The notes under the pieces were generated by a model, which did no database searches, was not told where the DNA came from, and was given only the letters and a program-made list of their open reading frames with translations. Shown one piece after another: positions 6,198 to 14,335 of a DNA stretch of 37,366 nt (the stretch's first letter is position 1; each line of letters begins with the position of its first letter). The stretch comes from Xanthomonas hortorum pv. cynarae (lineage in GTDB: Bacteria > Pseudomonadota > Gammaproteobacteria > Xanthomonadales > Xanthomonadaceae), in contig NZ_MDFM01000041.1 in assembly GCF_002939985.1 (NCBI RefSeq), positions 1-37,366 of the forward strand, in the 5' to 3' direction. Made by a program: the position numbers and the translations under genes.

Positions 6198-8861
6198 TCA
6201 AAGTTTGACATTGACGCCGACCATCACGGTGGGGGCCATCTTCCAGGCCGATTGCACATATTCCTGATCGCGGCCGATGCGGTACTGGTAGCCCTGGCCG
6301 GCCAGATTGAGCACGTCCAGGCTCAGCGACACCGCCGGCGACACATCCCAGCCCAGTTTCAGATCGATGCGGTCCAGCGGTTGCTGGTAACGGTTGCGAT
6401 AGAACTCGGGCAGGCTGCTGTAATTGGGAAAGCGGTCATCCCACAGCTCGCCGGTGCGGCTCCAGGCCAGCGTGGTGCGCAGTGGGCCACGGGCGTAATT
6501 CAGGGTCAGATTCCACAGCTGCCTGGGCTGCTGCGGCAGTACGTCCAGGGTGGTGCGGGTGCCATCGCCGAGCACCACCGGGTACTCCACGTCCAGGAAC
6601 GTGACATTGGCCGACACCGACAAGCCGTCCAGCGCAGGCAGCAACGGCCCCAGCTCCTTGATGGCTCCCAGCTCGGCGCCACGCAGGCGCACCGGCCGGT
6701 CCACATTGCGTGGCTGGGTGACCAGCACCTGCTCGCCGTCGATGGTGTCCATCTGACCGTAGCGGAAGATTTCATCGTCGATGGTCTTGTGGAACAGCGC
6801 GATCGACAGCAGGCTGCCGCCGTCGTCGAAGCTCCAGTCGTGGCCGAGGTCCAGGTTCTGCGAGCGGCGCGGCTGCAGGTCCGGGTTGCCCTGGTTGAGC
6901 GTGGGCGGTGTGCTGCCCAGCTGCAGCACGCCGCCGTTCAATGCCATCTGGTCCAGGCGCGGGCGGCCGATCGAGCGCGAGGCACCAAAGCGCAGCGTGC
7001 CGTTGGCGCTGGTCTGCAGTTGCCCGCTGAGCGATGGCAACCAGTTGCGGTAGGTGCGCACCGCGCTGACCGGCGTCCAGGTGGTTCCGCTCAGCTGCTG
7101 GCCGGCGCTGGCAAAGCGGGTCTGTTCCAGACGGATGCCGCCGGCCAGCAGCCAGCGCTCGCCGCGCCATTGCGCCTGGGCAAAGCCGGCGCGCACCTGC
7201 TCGTCGACGCTGTAGCTGCCGCTGTTCTGCGCGGTGGTGTCCACCACCCCGCGCGCCTGGCCGGCGAGCGCATCCCAGCGCGCATCCGCCAATGCCGGGT
7301 CGATGGTCATCATCTGCCTGTTGCAGCCCAGCGCGCAGGTGGGGCTGCCCAGCACGTCGGCCAATGTGTCAGGCAGGCCGTTCCAGGTGGTGCGCTGCAC
7401 GTCGGTGCGCATGTGCGTGCGCACCTGCCGCGCGCCAACCGCCAGCCCCAGCCCACGGCTGTCCTCATCCATGTTGCGCCGCAGCTCCAGCTGCAGGTCG
7501 CCGACCCGTTCGGCGTAGCCGGTGCGTTCTTGCTGGTGATAGAGGTTTGCGTAGCGCCCCGGGTCGTCGGCCAGGGCCGGGGCCAGGGGCGTGAAAGCGG
7601 GCAGAGTGCCGCTCCAGTCGAATCCATACGCCAGGCGATTTTGCTGGAAGCGGTCCCAGGTCTGCGGGTTGTCCACCGTGGCGCGCGAGGTGCTGGCGCG
7701 CAGCGCGGCGCGCCACTGCGCCGGCAACTCGGCCAGCAGTTCGCCGTTGATGCCCGACAGCGCGCGCTTCCAGCGCAACTGCCCCAATTCCACGTACTGA
7801 TTCAGGTTGTCGAGCGTGCCGCTCTGCGGGCCGGTGCGGCTCAGGCGTGCGCTGTTCTGCACCTGGGCGTTCTGGGTATAGCGGTCCGAGGCCTCGCGCT
7901 GGCGGAAGCTGTAACCGGACACATGGCCGCTGAGCGGGCCCTCCGGCTGCCAGTCCACGCGCGCGGTGAGGCTGCGCCGTTCGCGAGTGTTGTCGTAGTT
8001 GTACCAGCGCCGCTCGCTGGGCACCGCATCGCCGGTGCCGCCATAGGCCACCGGATCGCGCGTGCCATTGGCGGCGTACCAGTTCAAGCCGCCGCCGTTT
8101 TCCTGCTGCGGTACCCAGATCTCGCGCCGCCATTGGCTGGCGGCGCCCAAAAAGGCGAACTGCCCGTCGCGACCGAAGCGCTTGCCCCACTTCAGGTCGC
8201 CCTCGCCAACCGGGGTCCTGCCGCCATAGCGGCTGCCCATCAGGTTGGCGCCGCCCTTGGCCGAGAAGGTGAGCAGGCCGTCCGGGCGGCTGAAGCCGGT
8301 GGCGGTGACCAGGTTGGTGACGCCGCCGATCGCGCCGCCGTCGTTTTCCGGCAGGAACGACTTCACCACATCGATGCGGTCGACAAAGTTGGCCGGCAGC
8401 ACATCCATCATCGCCTGGCGGCTGCCGATGTCGTTGCTGGCGAACGCAAAGCCGTCGATCAGCATGCTGTTGTAGTTGCCGTTGAGGCCGCGCACCGTCA
8501 CGTAGCGCGGCTCGCCCTGGTACTCCACGGTGCTGACGCCGGTGACCCGGCGCAGCGCATCGCCCACGTTGAAGTCCGCCAGTTGCCCTATGCTGTCGGC
8601 GGCGACCGAGTCCACGATGGTGGGCGCAGCCTGTTTGGTGGCGATGGCACGCGTGTTCTGCGACTGGAATGAGGTGCGCACCTGCACGGCATCCAGGGTC
8701 AGCGCCGAAGCATCGGCGGGCGCCTCGGCAGCCTGCGCCGGTGCGTGCATCCAGCCCACCACGGCCATGCCCAGCGCGAGCGACAATATGCGACGCTGCG
8801 GGCCGCAGGCCGGACCGGGCAGACACACAGGGCCAGAGGAAGAGGGATGAAACAGACGCAT
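6198..8861 (-). CDS. TonB-dependent outer-membrane receptor
   Basis: An 887-residue active-transport receptor. A signal sequence (ILSLALGMAVVGW...APAQA) precedes the plug domain, recognised by TIVDSVAADSIGQLADFNVGDALRRVTGV and YVTVRGLNGNYNSMLIDG, then a 22-strand barrel with typical alternating aromatic strands and periodic long loops. The wording of the plug (DALRRVTGVS...RGL....N..LIDG) matches the TIGR01782 class, many of which in Xanthomonas import carbohydrates. The terminal residues are VGVNVKL rather than the usual aromatic end. ATG 8861 is chosen over an upstream TTG at 8891. The gene is divergent from the ROK regulator across a palindromic operator and upstream of the Tat phosphoesterase-like gene, so substrate-controlled expression is likely. 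The ligand cannot be told from sequence. Confidence 0.9.
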   Translation of the reverse strand: MRLFHPSSSGPVCLPGPACGPQRRILSLALGMAVVGWMHAPAQAAEAPADASALTLDAVQVRTSFQSQNTRAIATKQAAPTIVDSVAADSIGQLADFNVGDALRRVTGVSTVEYQGEPRYVTVRGLNGNYNSMLIDGFAFASNDIGSRQAMMDVLPANFVDRIDVVKSFLPENDGGAIGGVTNLVTATGFSRPDGLLTFSAKGGANLMGSRYGGRTPVGEGDLKWGKRFGRDGQFAFLGAASQWRREIWVPQQENGGGLNWYAANGTRDPVAYGGTGDAVPSERRWYNYDNTRERRSLTARVDWQPEGPLSGHVSGYSFRQREASDRYTQNAQVQNSARLSRTGPQSGTLDNLNQYVELGQLRWKRALSGINGELLAELPAQWRAALRASTSRATVDNPQTWDRFQQNRLAYGFDWSGTLPAFTPLAPALADDPGRYANLYHQQERTGYAERVGDLQLELRRNMDEDSRGLGLAVGARQVRTHMRTDVQRTTWNGLPDTLADVLGSPTCALGCNRQMMTIDPALADARWDALAGQARGVVDTTAQNSGSYSVDEQVRAGFAQAQWRGERWLLAGGIRLEQTRFASAGQQLSGTTWTPVSAVRTYRNWLPSLSGQLQTSANGTLRFGASRSIGRPRLDQMALNGGVLQLGSTPPTLNQGNPDLQPRRSQNLDLGHDWSFDDGGSLLSIALFHKTIDDEIFRYGQMDTIDGEQVLVTQPRNVDRPVRLRGAELGAIKELGPLLPALDGLSVSANVTFLDVEYPVVLGDGTRTTLDVLPQQPRQLWNLTLNYARGPLRTTLAWSRTGELWDDRFPNYSSLPEFYRNRYQQPLDRIDLKLGWDVSPAVSLSLDVLNLAGQGYQYRIGRDQEYVQSAWKMAPTVMVGVNVKL

Positions 8862-8909
8862 GGCACGATCCGCGATGTCGGGCGGCCCCAACGCGGGGCC
8901 GCAGGCGGA

Positions 8910-8932
8910 TTAAATTAATCTGCTTAATTTAA
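8910..8932. promoter_or_regulatory. Palindromic operator between receptor and ROK regulator
   Basis: A perfect 9-bp inverted repeat TTAAATTAA (8910-8918) and TTAATTTAA (8924-8932) around TCTGC. It stands out as an AT-only island in GC-rich DNA, sits between the divergent receptor and ROK genes, and has the size and symmetry of NagC/Mlc-type ROK operators. It probably controls both directions. Confidence 0.7.
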
Positions 8933-8965
8933 ACTTATGTGACAACAACCGCCCTTTTGCTTCCT

Positions 8966-10123
8966 ATGTCTTCCTTCTTCGCCCGCGCGGCCATTCGTTC
9001 GCATTACCGCCGCCGTAACGACGGGCAGGCCGCCGGTTCCAGCGAACGCGCGTTGCTGGATCTGATCCGCAGTGCCGGCCAGCTGGCACGTGCCGATCTG
9101 CCGCGCGCCAGCGGGCTCAGCGTTCCCGGCACCAAGGGCATCATCGACCCGCTGGTCGCACAGGGCTTGCTCCAGCTCGGCCCGTCGCTGCGGCGTGGTC
9201 GCGGTCAACCCAGCGTGCAGCTGAGTCTGGTGCCCGGCTACGCGTTCAGCGTGGGGGTCTCGGTGATGGTCGATGGCATCGCGGTGGTGCTGATCGACTT
9301 CGCCGGGCAGGTGCGCGGCATGCGCCAGCTCACGGCCTTCCCGTTGACGCTGGATCTGCTCGCGGCGCGCTTGCCGGAATTGCTGGAGCAGTTGTTGCAG
9401 GCGGCCGGTGTGGACCGGCAGCAGCTGTTCGGGGTGGGCGTCAGCATGACCGGCCCGCGCATCGGCGACGGTACACGGGTCAATCCGCCGCTCTCGCTGG
9501 CCGCCGAATGGATGCAGGTGGAGCTGGACCGGTTCATCGCCGAGCGCCTGCAGTTGCCGGTCTGGATGGACAACGACGCCCATTGCGCCGCCCTGGCCGA
9601 GGCCTTGTACGGGGTTGGCCGCCAATCGCCGGATCTGGTCTATCTGACGATCGCCGACGGCTTCGCTGCGGGCGTGATCGCCGCCGGCAGCGTGCACCGC
9701 GGCGCGCACGGCAACGTGGGCGAACTGGGGCGCATCTCGGCCATCACCGGCATGGCGCGGCCAACGCTGGAAAGCCTGCGCCAGGCGCTGGTCGCCGATG
9801 GCCATGCGCTGCCGGACCTGCACACCATGCTGCAGCACTACGACGCGGCATGGCCGCAGATCGAAGCCTGGCTGGATGCGGTGCAACCCACCGTGACGCT
9901 GGCGGTGGCGGCGATCATCGCGTTGATCGACCCGCGCGTCATCGTCTTCGGCGCACGCCTGCCGGCAGATCTTGCGCAGCGGCTGATCGCCCGTATCGCC
10001 TTCGAATCCGCGCCACGGCGCGGCGTCGCATCGCCGTATCCGGCGTTGCTGGTCGGGCAGGTACAGGCACACGCCACGGTGCTGGGCGCGGCGATGCTGC
10101 CGTTCAAGGAAACGCTGTTCTAG
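8966..10123 (+). CDS. ROK-family transcriptional regulator
   Basis: A 385-residue sugar-responsive regulator. An N-terminal winged helix (SERALLDLIRSAGQLARADLPRASGLSVPGTKGIIDPLVAQGLL) is fused to a ROK domain, seen in VGVSMTGPR, the MDNDAHCAALAEA sugar-site loop and RGAHGNVGELGRI. The zinc-binding CxCGxxGC cluster of canonical ROK proteins is missing after GELGR, so the fold has no structural zinc there. ATG 8966 is preferred; a GTG at 8939 would place the start almost inside the operator. It is divergent from the TonB receptor and presumably represses it in the absence of an imported sugar. A kinase role is unlikely given the HTH domain. Confidence 0.85.
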   Translation: MSSFFARAAIRSHYRRRNDGQAAGSSERALLDLIRSAGQLARADLPRASGLSVPGTKGIIDPLVAQGLLQLGPSLRRGRGQPSVQLSLVPGYAFSVGVSVMVDGIAVVLIDFAGQVRGMRQLTAFPLTLDLLAARLPELLEQLLQAAGVDRQQLFGVGVSMTGPRIGDGTRVNPPLSLAAEWMQVELDRFIAERLQLPVWMDNDAHCAALAEALYGVGRQSPDLVYLTIADGFAAGVIAAGSVHRGAHGNVGELGRISAITGMARPTLESLRQALVADGHALPDLHTMLQHYDAAWPQIEAWLDAVQPTVTLAVAAIIALIDPRVIVFGARLPADLAQRLIARIAFESAPRRGVASPYPALLVGQVQAHATVLGAAMLPFKETLF

Positions 10124-10166
10124 CGCAGGCGCCGGGCCAGGTGATGCGGTGCGCCGGGGACATCGT

Positions 10167-10191
10167 TTCGCATTGCAGCGGCAGACTTCGC
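10167..10191 (+). promoter_or_regulatory. PIP box (HrpX-binding site)
   Basis: TTCGC at 10167-10171, exactly 15 bases, then TTCGC at 10187-10191. This is a perfect TTCGB-N15-TTCGB plant-inducible-promoter box, the site used by HrpX to switch on type III secretion genes. No perfect YANNNT -10 box follows at the expected 30-32 bases; the nearest is TACTGG at 10224, which misses the last T, while TTTACT at 10222 is a weak conventional -10. Confidence 0.75.
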
Positions 10192-10255
10192 CTCGGTTGC
10201 GAATTGTCATATGCCACGCGCTTTACTGGCCGCCCGCAGTGCTCTTGAGGTCGTC

Positions 10256-12406
10256 ATGCGTATTGGTCCCTTGCAACCAGCCGCCACGCACACCACCGCG
10301 CTGGCAACACCCACGCACACCAGTGCCATCACCCCGATGGAGGTGCCGCACGCGCCGGGCGGCAATCTGCCCTTGCGTGCACGGCCTCGTCGCCAGGCCC
10401 TCATGCAACCACCCCTGGTGCCATTGAACGACAGCGCCATGACCGGCAAGCAGGCGTTGGTGGCGCTGGACAGCGAGTTTTCGGAGCAGCGGCTGGCCGA
10501 AGTGCAGGCAAGGCAGATCACGGTGCAAGCGCTGCAAAGCAAGCTGGCCACCCACCTCGCGCAGGCCGGCATCGCGCCCGGGAAGGACAGCATTGCAGCA
10601 AAGCTTGCAGCTGGAGCGCTGCAGCCGGTGTATCTGGATAGAGCCGCGTTCAAAGCCATGGCCAAAGCGCTACCCGATTGCGCCAGTGCAGCGGCAGGCC
10701 CGGTGCTGGTCGATGCGCAGCAAGGCCGCATCATCTTCGATCTGCAGCGCGCGTTTGCGCCTGGCGACACCTTCAGCGACGCAGCCCACACCGCATTGCG
10801 CAAGGCGCTGGATCTGCCCGGCCACGGGCTGACAACGCCGCACTGGCTGCAGCCCGCCGCCTCCACGCAGCCGCGCCGCAAGGTGCAGCAAGCCGCGCGC
10901 TACCACGGCCACGAGGTGCCGGCGCGCGACGGCGGTGCAGCGTTCTTCAAGGCCAACGACCATCATCTGGTGGCCGGCAAGGACGCGCTGCTGCGCAAGC
11001 ACCGCAAGGAGCTGATTCACGACACGTATTTCCAGGCGCCGAGCACGCGCGCGCTGGGCAAGGACGTGATGGTGCACCGGGGCTTGTTCGACAACCACGC
11101 CGGCATTCCGGAGAACTCGCTTGCCGCCATCGATCGCGCCTATGCACAGGGGTATCGCAACCTGGAGCTGGATGTCGAAGTCAGTGCCGATGGCGTGCCG
11201 GTCTTGATGCACGACTTCAGCATTGGCCGCATGACCGACGACCCGCAGAACAAGCTGGTCTCGCAGGTGCCGTTCGCCCAGTTGCGCGACATGCCGCTGG
11301 TGATCCGCAATCCGGTCGATGGCAACTTCATCAAGACCGATCAGACCATTGCCGCCGTGGAGCAGGCGCTGGAGCACGCATTGCAAAAGCCGGAGGCGAT
11401 GTCGGTGGCGCTGGATTGCAAGGAAGACACCGGCGAGGCGGTGGCGATGCTGCTGATGCGCCGGCCGGATCTGCGCCAGGGGGCGGCGATCAAGCTGTAT
11501 GCCAAGTACTACACGGGCGGCTTCGATCAATTTGTGTCCAATCTGTACGAGCACTACCAGATCAATCCGATGCACTCGCAGGATGCGCCCCGCCGTGCCG
11601 CGCTTGATCGCCTGCTGGCCAAGATCAATGTGGTGCCGGTCTTCAGCCAGGGCATGCTGGCCGACCCGCAGCTGCGCGAGTTCTTCCCGGGCAAGGACGA
11701 TGGCCCCGAAGGGCTGGCCGAGACCGCAGTGCAGTGGCTGGAAAGCTGGAACAAGATGCGCCCGGTCATCGTGGAGGCGGTGGCCACCGATCAGCAAAGC
11801 GCTGCGGGCAAGGCCATGGAACTGACACGCACACGCTTGCGTCAGCCGGACTCGGCTTACGCGCAGGCGGCATTTTCGTCCGGTTACCGGTATGAGGATT
11901 TCTCGCTGCCGCGCGCCAACCACAACAAGGACTATTACGTCTGGCGCAACTTCGGCGAGATGCAAAAGCTCAGCGGCGAAGCCTTTGGGATCCAGCGCAC
12001 CACCGCCGGTGCCTTTCGCGACGCCGGCGAAAGCCTGTTGACCGACCAGCCCGAGGAAGAACTGCTCGCGCTGCTGGAAAACCGCACGCTGGCGCGTGGC
12101 CACACCGGCATGGAACTGGACCTGCCGCCGGAAACCCCCATCGACACCGCACGCGATGCGGCGATCGTGGAGCAGCGCGCCAACGAGTTCCGCGCCGCGT
12201 CCAGGCCAGCCGACCCGGCGCATGTTGCGGCAGTGCGCGAAGGTCGGCTTCTGGATCGTGCGCCCCAAGGTCCGCAAGACGCCGCAGCAAGGCAGGCGGC
12301 GGATGCACGCGCCGAATCGCTGGGGCGATTGACCGATCAGTACCGCGGCGCACCGGTGGCCCATTACCTCAACGAGCAGGCCAGACAGATCGAGCCGGGC
12401 GAGTGA
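10256..12406 (+). CDS. GDPD-domain protein, candidate type III effector
   Basis: A 716-residue protein with a glycerophosphodiester phosphodiesterase domain. The domain begins at about residue 270 with HRG (274-276), PEN (285-287), NLELDVEVSADG (302-313) and MHD (318-320): the general acid/base and metal ligands of the family in correct order. There is no export signal. The first 60 residues are Thr/Pro/Ala-rich and disordered, as in type III secretion signals, and the C-terminal about 150 residues are Ala/Arg/Glu-rich. ATG 10256 is chosen because GAGG lies five bases upstream and because an ATG at 10211 would precede the transcript start expected from the PIP box. HrpX control and injection into plant cells are inferred; I do not recognise a named Xop family. 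A cytoplasmic lipid-turnover enzyme is the alternative. Confidence 0.78.
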   Translation: MRIGPLQPAATHTTALATPTHTSAITPMEVPHAPGGNLPLRARPRRQALMQPPLVPLNDSAMTGKQALVALDSEFSEQRLAEVQARQITVQALQSKLATHLAQAGIAPGKDSIAAKLAAGALQPVYLDRAAFKAMAKALPDCASAAAGPVLVDAQQGRIIFDLQRAFAPGDTFSDAAHTALRKALDLPGHGLTTPHWLQPAASTQPRRKVQQAARYHGHEVPARDGGAAFFKANDHHLVAGKDALLRKHRKELIHDTYFQAPSTRALGKDVMVHRGLFDNHAGIPENSLAAIDRAYAQGYRNLELDVEVSADGVPVLMHDFSIGRMTDDPQNKLVSQVPFAQLRDMPLVIRNPVDGNFIKTDQTIAAVEQALEHALQKPEAMSVALDCKEDTGEAVAMLLMRRPDLRQGAAIKLYAKYYTGGFDQFVSNLYEHYQINPMHSQDAPRRAALDRLLAKINVVPVFSQGMLADPQLREFFPGKDDGPEGLAETAVQWLESWNKMRPVIVEAVATDQQSAAGKAMELTRTRLRQPDSAYAQAAFSSGYRYEDFSLPRANHNKDYYVWRNFGEMQKLSGEAFGIQRTTAGAFRDAGESLLTDQPEEELLALLENRTLARGHTGMELDLPPETPIDTARDAAIVEQRANEFRAASRPADPAHVAAVREGRLLDRAPQGPQDAAARQAADARAESLGRLTDQYRGAPVAHYLNEQARQIEPGE

Positions 12407-12571
12407 TGCCGGTGCACTGATGCTGCGCCGGCGCGCGTGGCCCGGCGGCATGACCGCTCACGTGGCCGCCCATGGGTGGCGGCCTTGCAGTGTTGCCGGT
12501 GGACATCGCCTCCACCGGCAAACTGCACCGGCACGCGCACCCAGGACGCGCGCATTGCGCCTGCTCCTGCG

Positions 12572-14335
12572 CTACGGCGTCTCCAGCATCGGAATCACCT
12601 CGCGGTCCTGCGCGTCCACCGCCACCAGGCGTTGCAGCAACAGCGACAAGGTCACCACGTCCTGATGATTGTGCTCGGCCACGCGGCGCAGGTTGCGCGC
12701 GCTGCCGCCGCGCAGGTAACTCAACCAGGCGGCCGGGGCTTCGGAGCCGGGCAGGTCGTCCTCGCGCACCACGCGCAGCAGCTGTCGTTCGATGGTGGCC
12801 AGCTTGCAGTTCTCCCAGGTGCCGCGATAGCGGCGGCGCGTGGGAAAGAGCAGGTCCACATGATCCAGCGCGGAGATCGGGTCGCCGCGGCGTGCCAGCC
12901 GGTAGCGCGTCTTCAACAACGGCGCGTCGTAGCAGCGGCCGTTGTAGCTGGACAGCACCGTCTGCGGCGATAGCCAGCTGCGGAACAGATCCAGCATCGC
13001 GCTCTCGGCCGCCATCGTGGACATCATCAACTGACGCACGCGCAGCCCGCTGCCGTGCGCATCGTCCATGTACCAATCGGCCACCCCGATCATGAAGGCG
13101 CGCGTGCCGGTGCCGCCGGCAAGGCCGGTGGTTTCGGTGTCGAAGAACAGCAGATCCATCGGGTCTACCGCGTCCTCGCGTTTTGCGAACGCCAATGACA
13201 AGGCTTCGTGCGGAATCGGCTGCGGCAGAAAGTCTTCGATCAGATGCAGGCCGGGCGCGATTTCTTTGCCGGGCAGATGGCGGTCGGTGGACGCTGCACG
13301 CACCGGCACGTGCGCCGACACCGCACGTTCGCGCAGGCCGATCATCTTGCGCAAGCCGGCGATATCGGTGCGTCGCTGCGAAGCAGGCATCGGTGCGATG
13401 GACGCTTCATGCGATGCAGGCAGACGCTTCGCAGCAGCGTCCGCGACATTTGTATCGGCATCAGCATGCGCAGTCGATTGCGACGGCGACTGCAACGGAG
13501 ATACCGGCCGGTGGCGCACGTCGTGCTCCACCCAGGCAAACACGGAGGCATCGCGCGCTGGCGTTGCAGCACCCGGTGCCTGTAAGGGACGGCGCGTCAT
13601 TGCCGGTGTCTGTGTCTGGGCACGCCGGTCACTGCCGCCGTCTACGTTGCCTGCCTGCGCGCCTGGCGCAGCAGCATCGCGCGGCGCGGCGCGCCACCCC
13701 TGCGAGGTGGCACCGGGCGCAGGCTGACGCTGCGCACGCGTGGGCATCACTGCCTCGTCCTTGCGCGCTGCAGGCGTCAGCCCGCCGACCTGACGGCGTA
13801 GCAAGCGCAGACGTTCTGCGCTGACACCAGGGCCGCTGCCAGGCAGGGGCGGCGGCGGGTCACGCGGCGGCTGTGCCGTTGCAGACATTTCACTTGCGGC
13901 ACGCATGCGCGTATCGCCCACAACAACTGCTTCACCAGATGTTGGTCCGACCACTGCGGAGTGCCTCTGTTGTGCAGGCGAAAGCATCATGCATTCGGTC
14001 GCGAACGCTGGGGTTTCATCGTCCACGCCGGTCTGCGCGATCGCCGGCGCATCGCAGGGCGAAGATGCACCACGACGCACCTCACGTGCGGCAACGTCGC
14101 CAGTAGGAGCAGGATCCACGACCACGCGTGCCATCGCTGCATGCGGCGCAACACGCGCGCCTGCATTGGAATGCAGTTGGGGTACTCCAGCAACAGGTCC
14201 GGCATCCGCATCAACCGCAGGCGCTGCCTGCGCGCCGTGCGGTGCAGCGCCATCTGCAACCGTCACCGGCGCACGCACATCCGCATGCCCGGCCTGCCGG
14301 CGCAGCAAGCGCAGCCGGTCCGCACTCACACTCAT
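12572..14335 (-). CDS. mrfB: MrfB/YprB-like RNase H-fold exonuclease
   Basis: A 587-residue protein whose last 195 residues are a 3'-5' exonuclease-like RNase H domain. Exo motifs are DTETTG (D399, E401), SYNGRCYD (N465, D470) and HNHQDV (H555, D559). In Bacillus, YprB (MrfB) works with the helicase YprA (MrfA) in repair of mitomycin damage; the same gene pair occurs here. The start ATG (14335) overlaps the helicase stop as ATGA, so the two are translationally coupled. The N-terminal 350 residues are Ala/Pro-rich and probably disordered, but contain a 13-residue motif VSA[D/E]RLRLLRRQ[A/V]G twice (3-15 and 171-183). This N-terminal extension is not part of the short Bacillus protein, and the repeated motif could be a docking element. 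Confidence 0.8.
   Translation of the reverse strand: MSVSADRLRLLRRQAGHADVRAPVTVADGAAPHGAQAAPAVDADAGPVAGVPQLHSNAGARVAPHAAMARVVVDPAPTGDVAAREVRRGASSPCDAPAIAQTGVDDETPAFATECMMLSPAQQRHSAVVGPTSGEAVVVGDTRMRAASEMSATAQPPRDPPPPLPGSGPGVSAERLRLLRRQVGGLTPAARKDEAVMPTRAQRQPAPGATSQGWRAAPRDAAAPGAQAGNVDGGSDRRAQTQTPAMTRRPLQAPGAATPARDASVFAWVEHDVRHRPVSPLQSPSQSTAHADADTNVADAAAKRLPASHEASIAPMPASQRRTDIAGLRKMIGLRERAVSAHVPVRAASTDRHLPGKEIAPGLHLIEDFLPQPIPHEALSLAFAKREDAVDPMDLLFFDTETTGLAGGTGTRAFMIGVADWYMDDAHGSGLRVRQLMMSTMAAESAMLDLFRSWLSPQTVLSSYNGRCYDAPLLKTRYRLARRGDPISALDHVDLLFPTRRRYRGTWENCKLATIERQLLRVVREDDLPGSEAPAAWLSYLRGGSARNLRRVAEHNHQDVVTLSLLLQRLVAVDAQDREVIPMLETP

Noticed and set aside
6012..8672. Long plus-strand open frame (886 codons) antisense to the TonB receptor
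   Set aside because: Arg/Gln/Ala/His-rich shadow typical of high-GC antisense frames; the minus-strand receptor has clear domains and fills the region.
10670..12451. Long minus-strand open frame antisense to the GDPD gene
   Set aside because: No start signal or protein-like composition; the plus-strand gene has catalytic motifs and a ribosome binding site.
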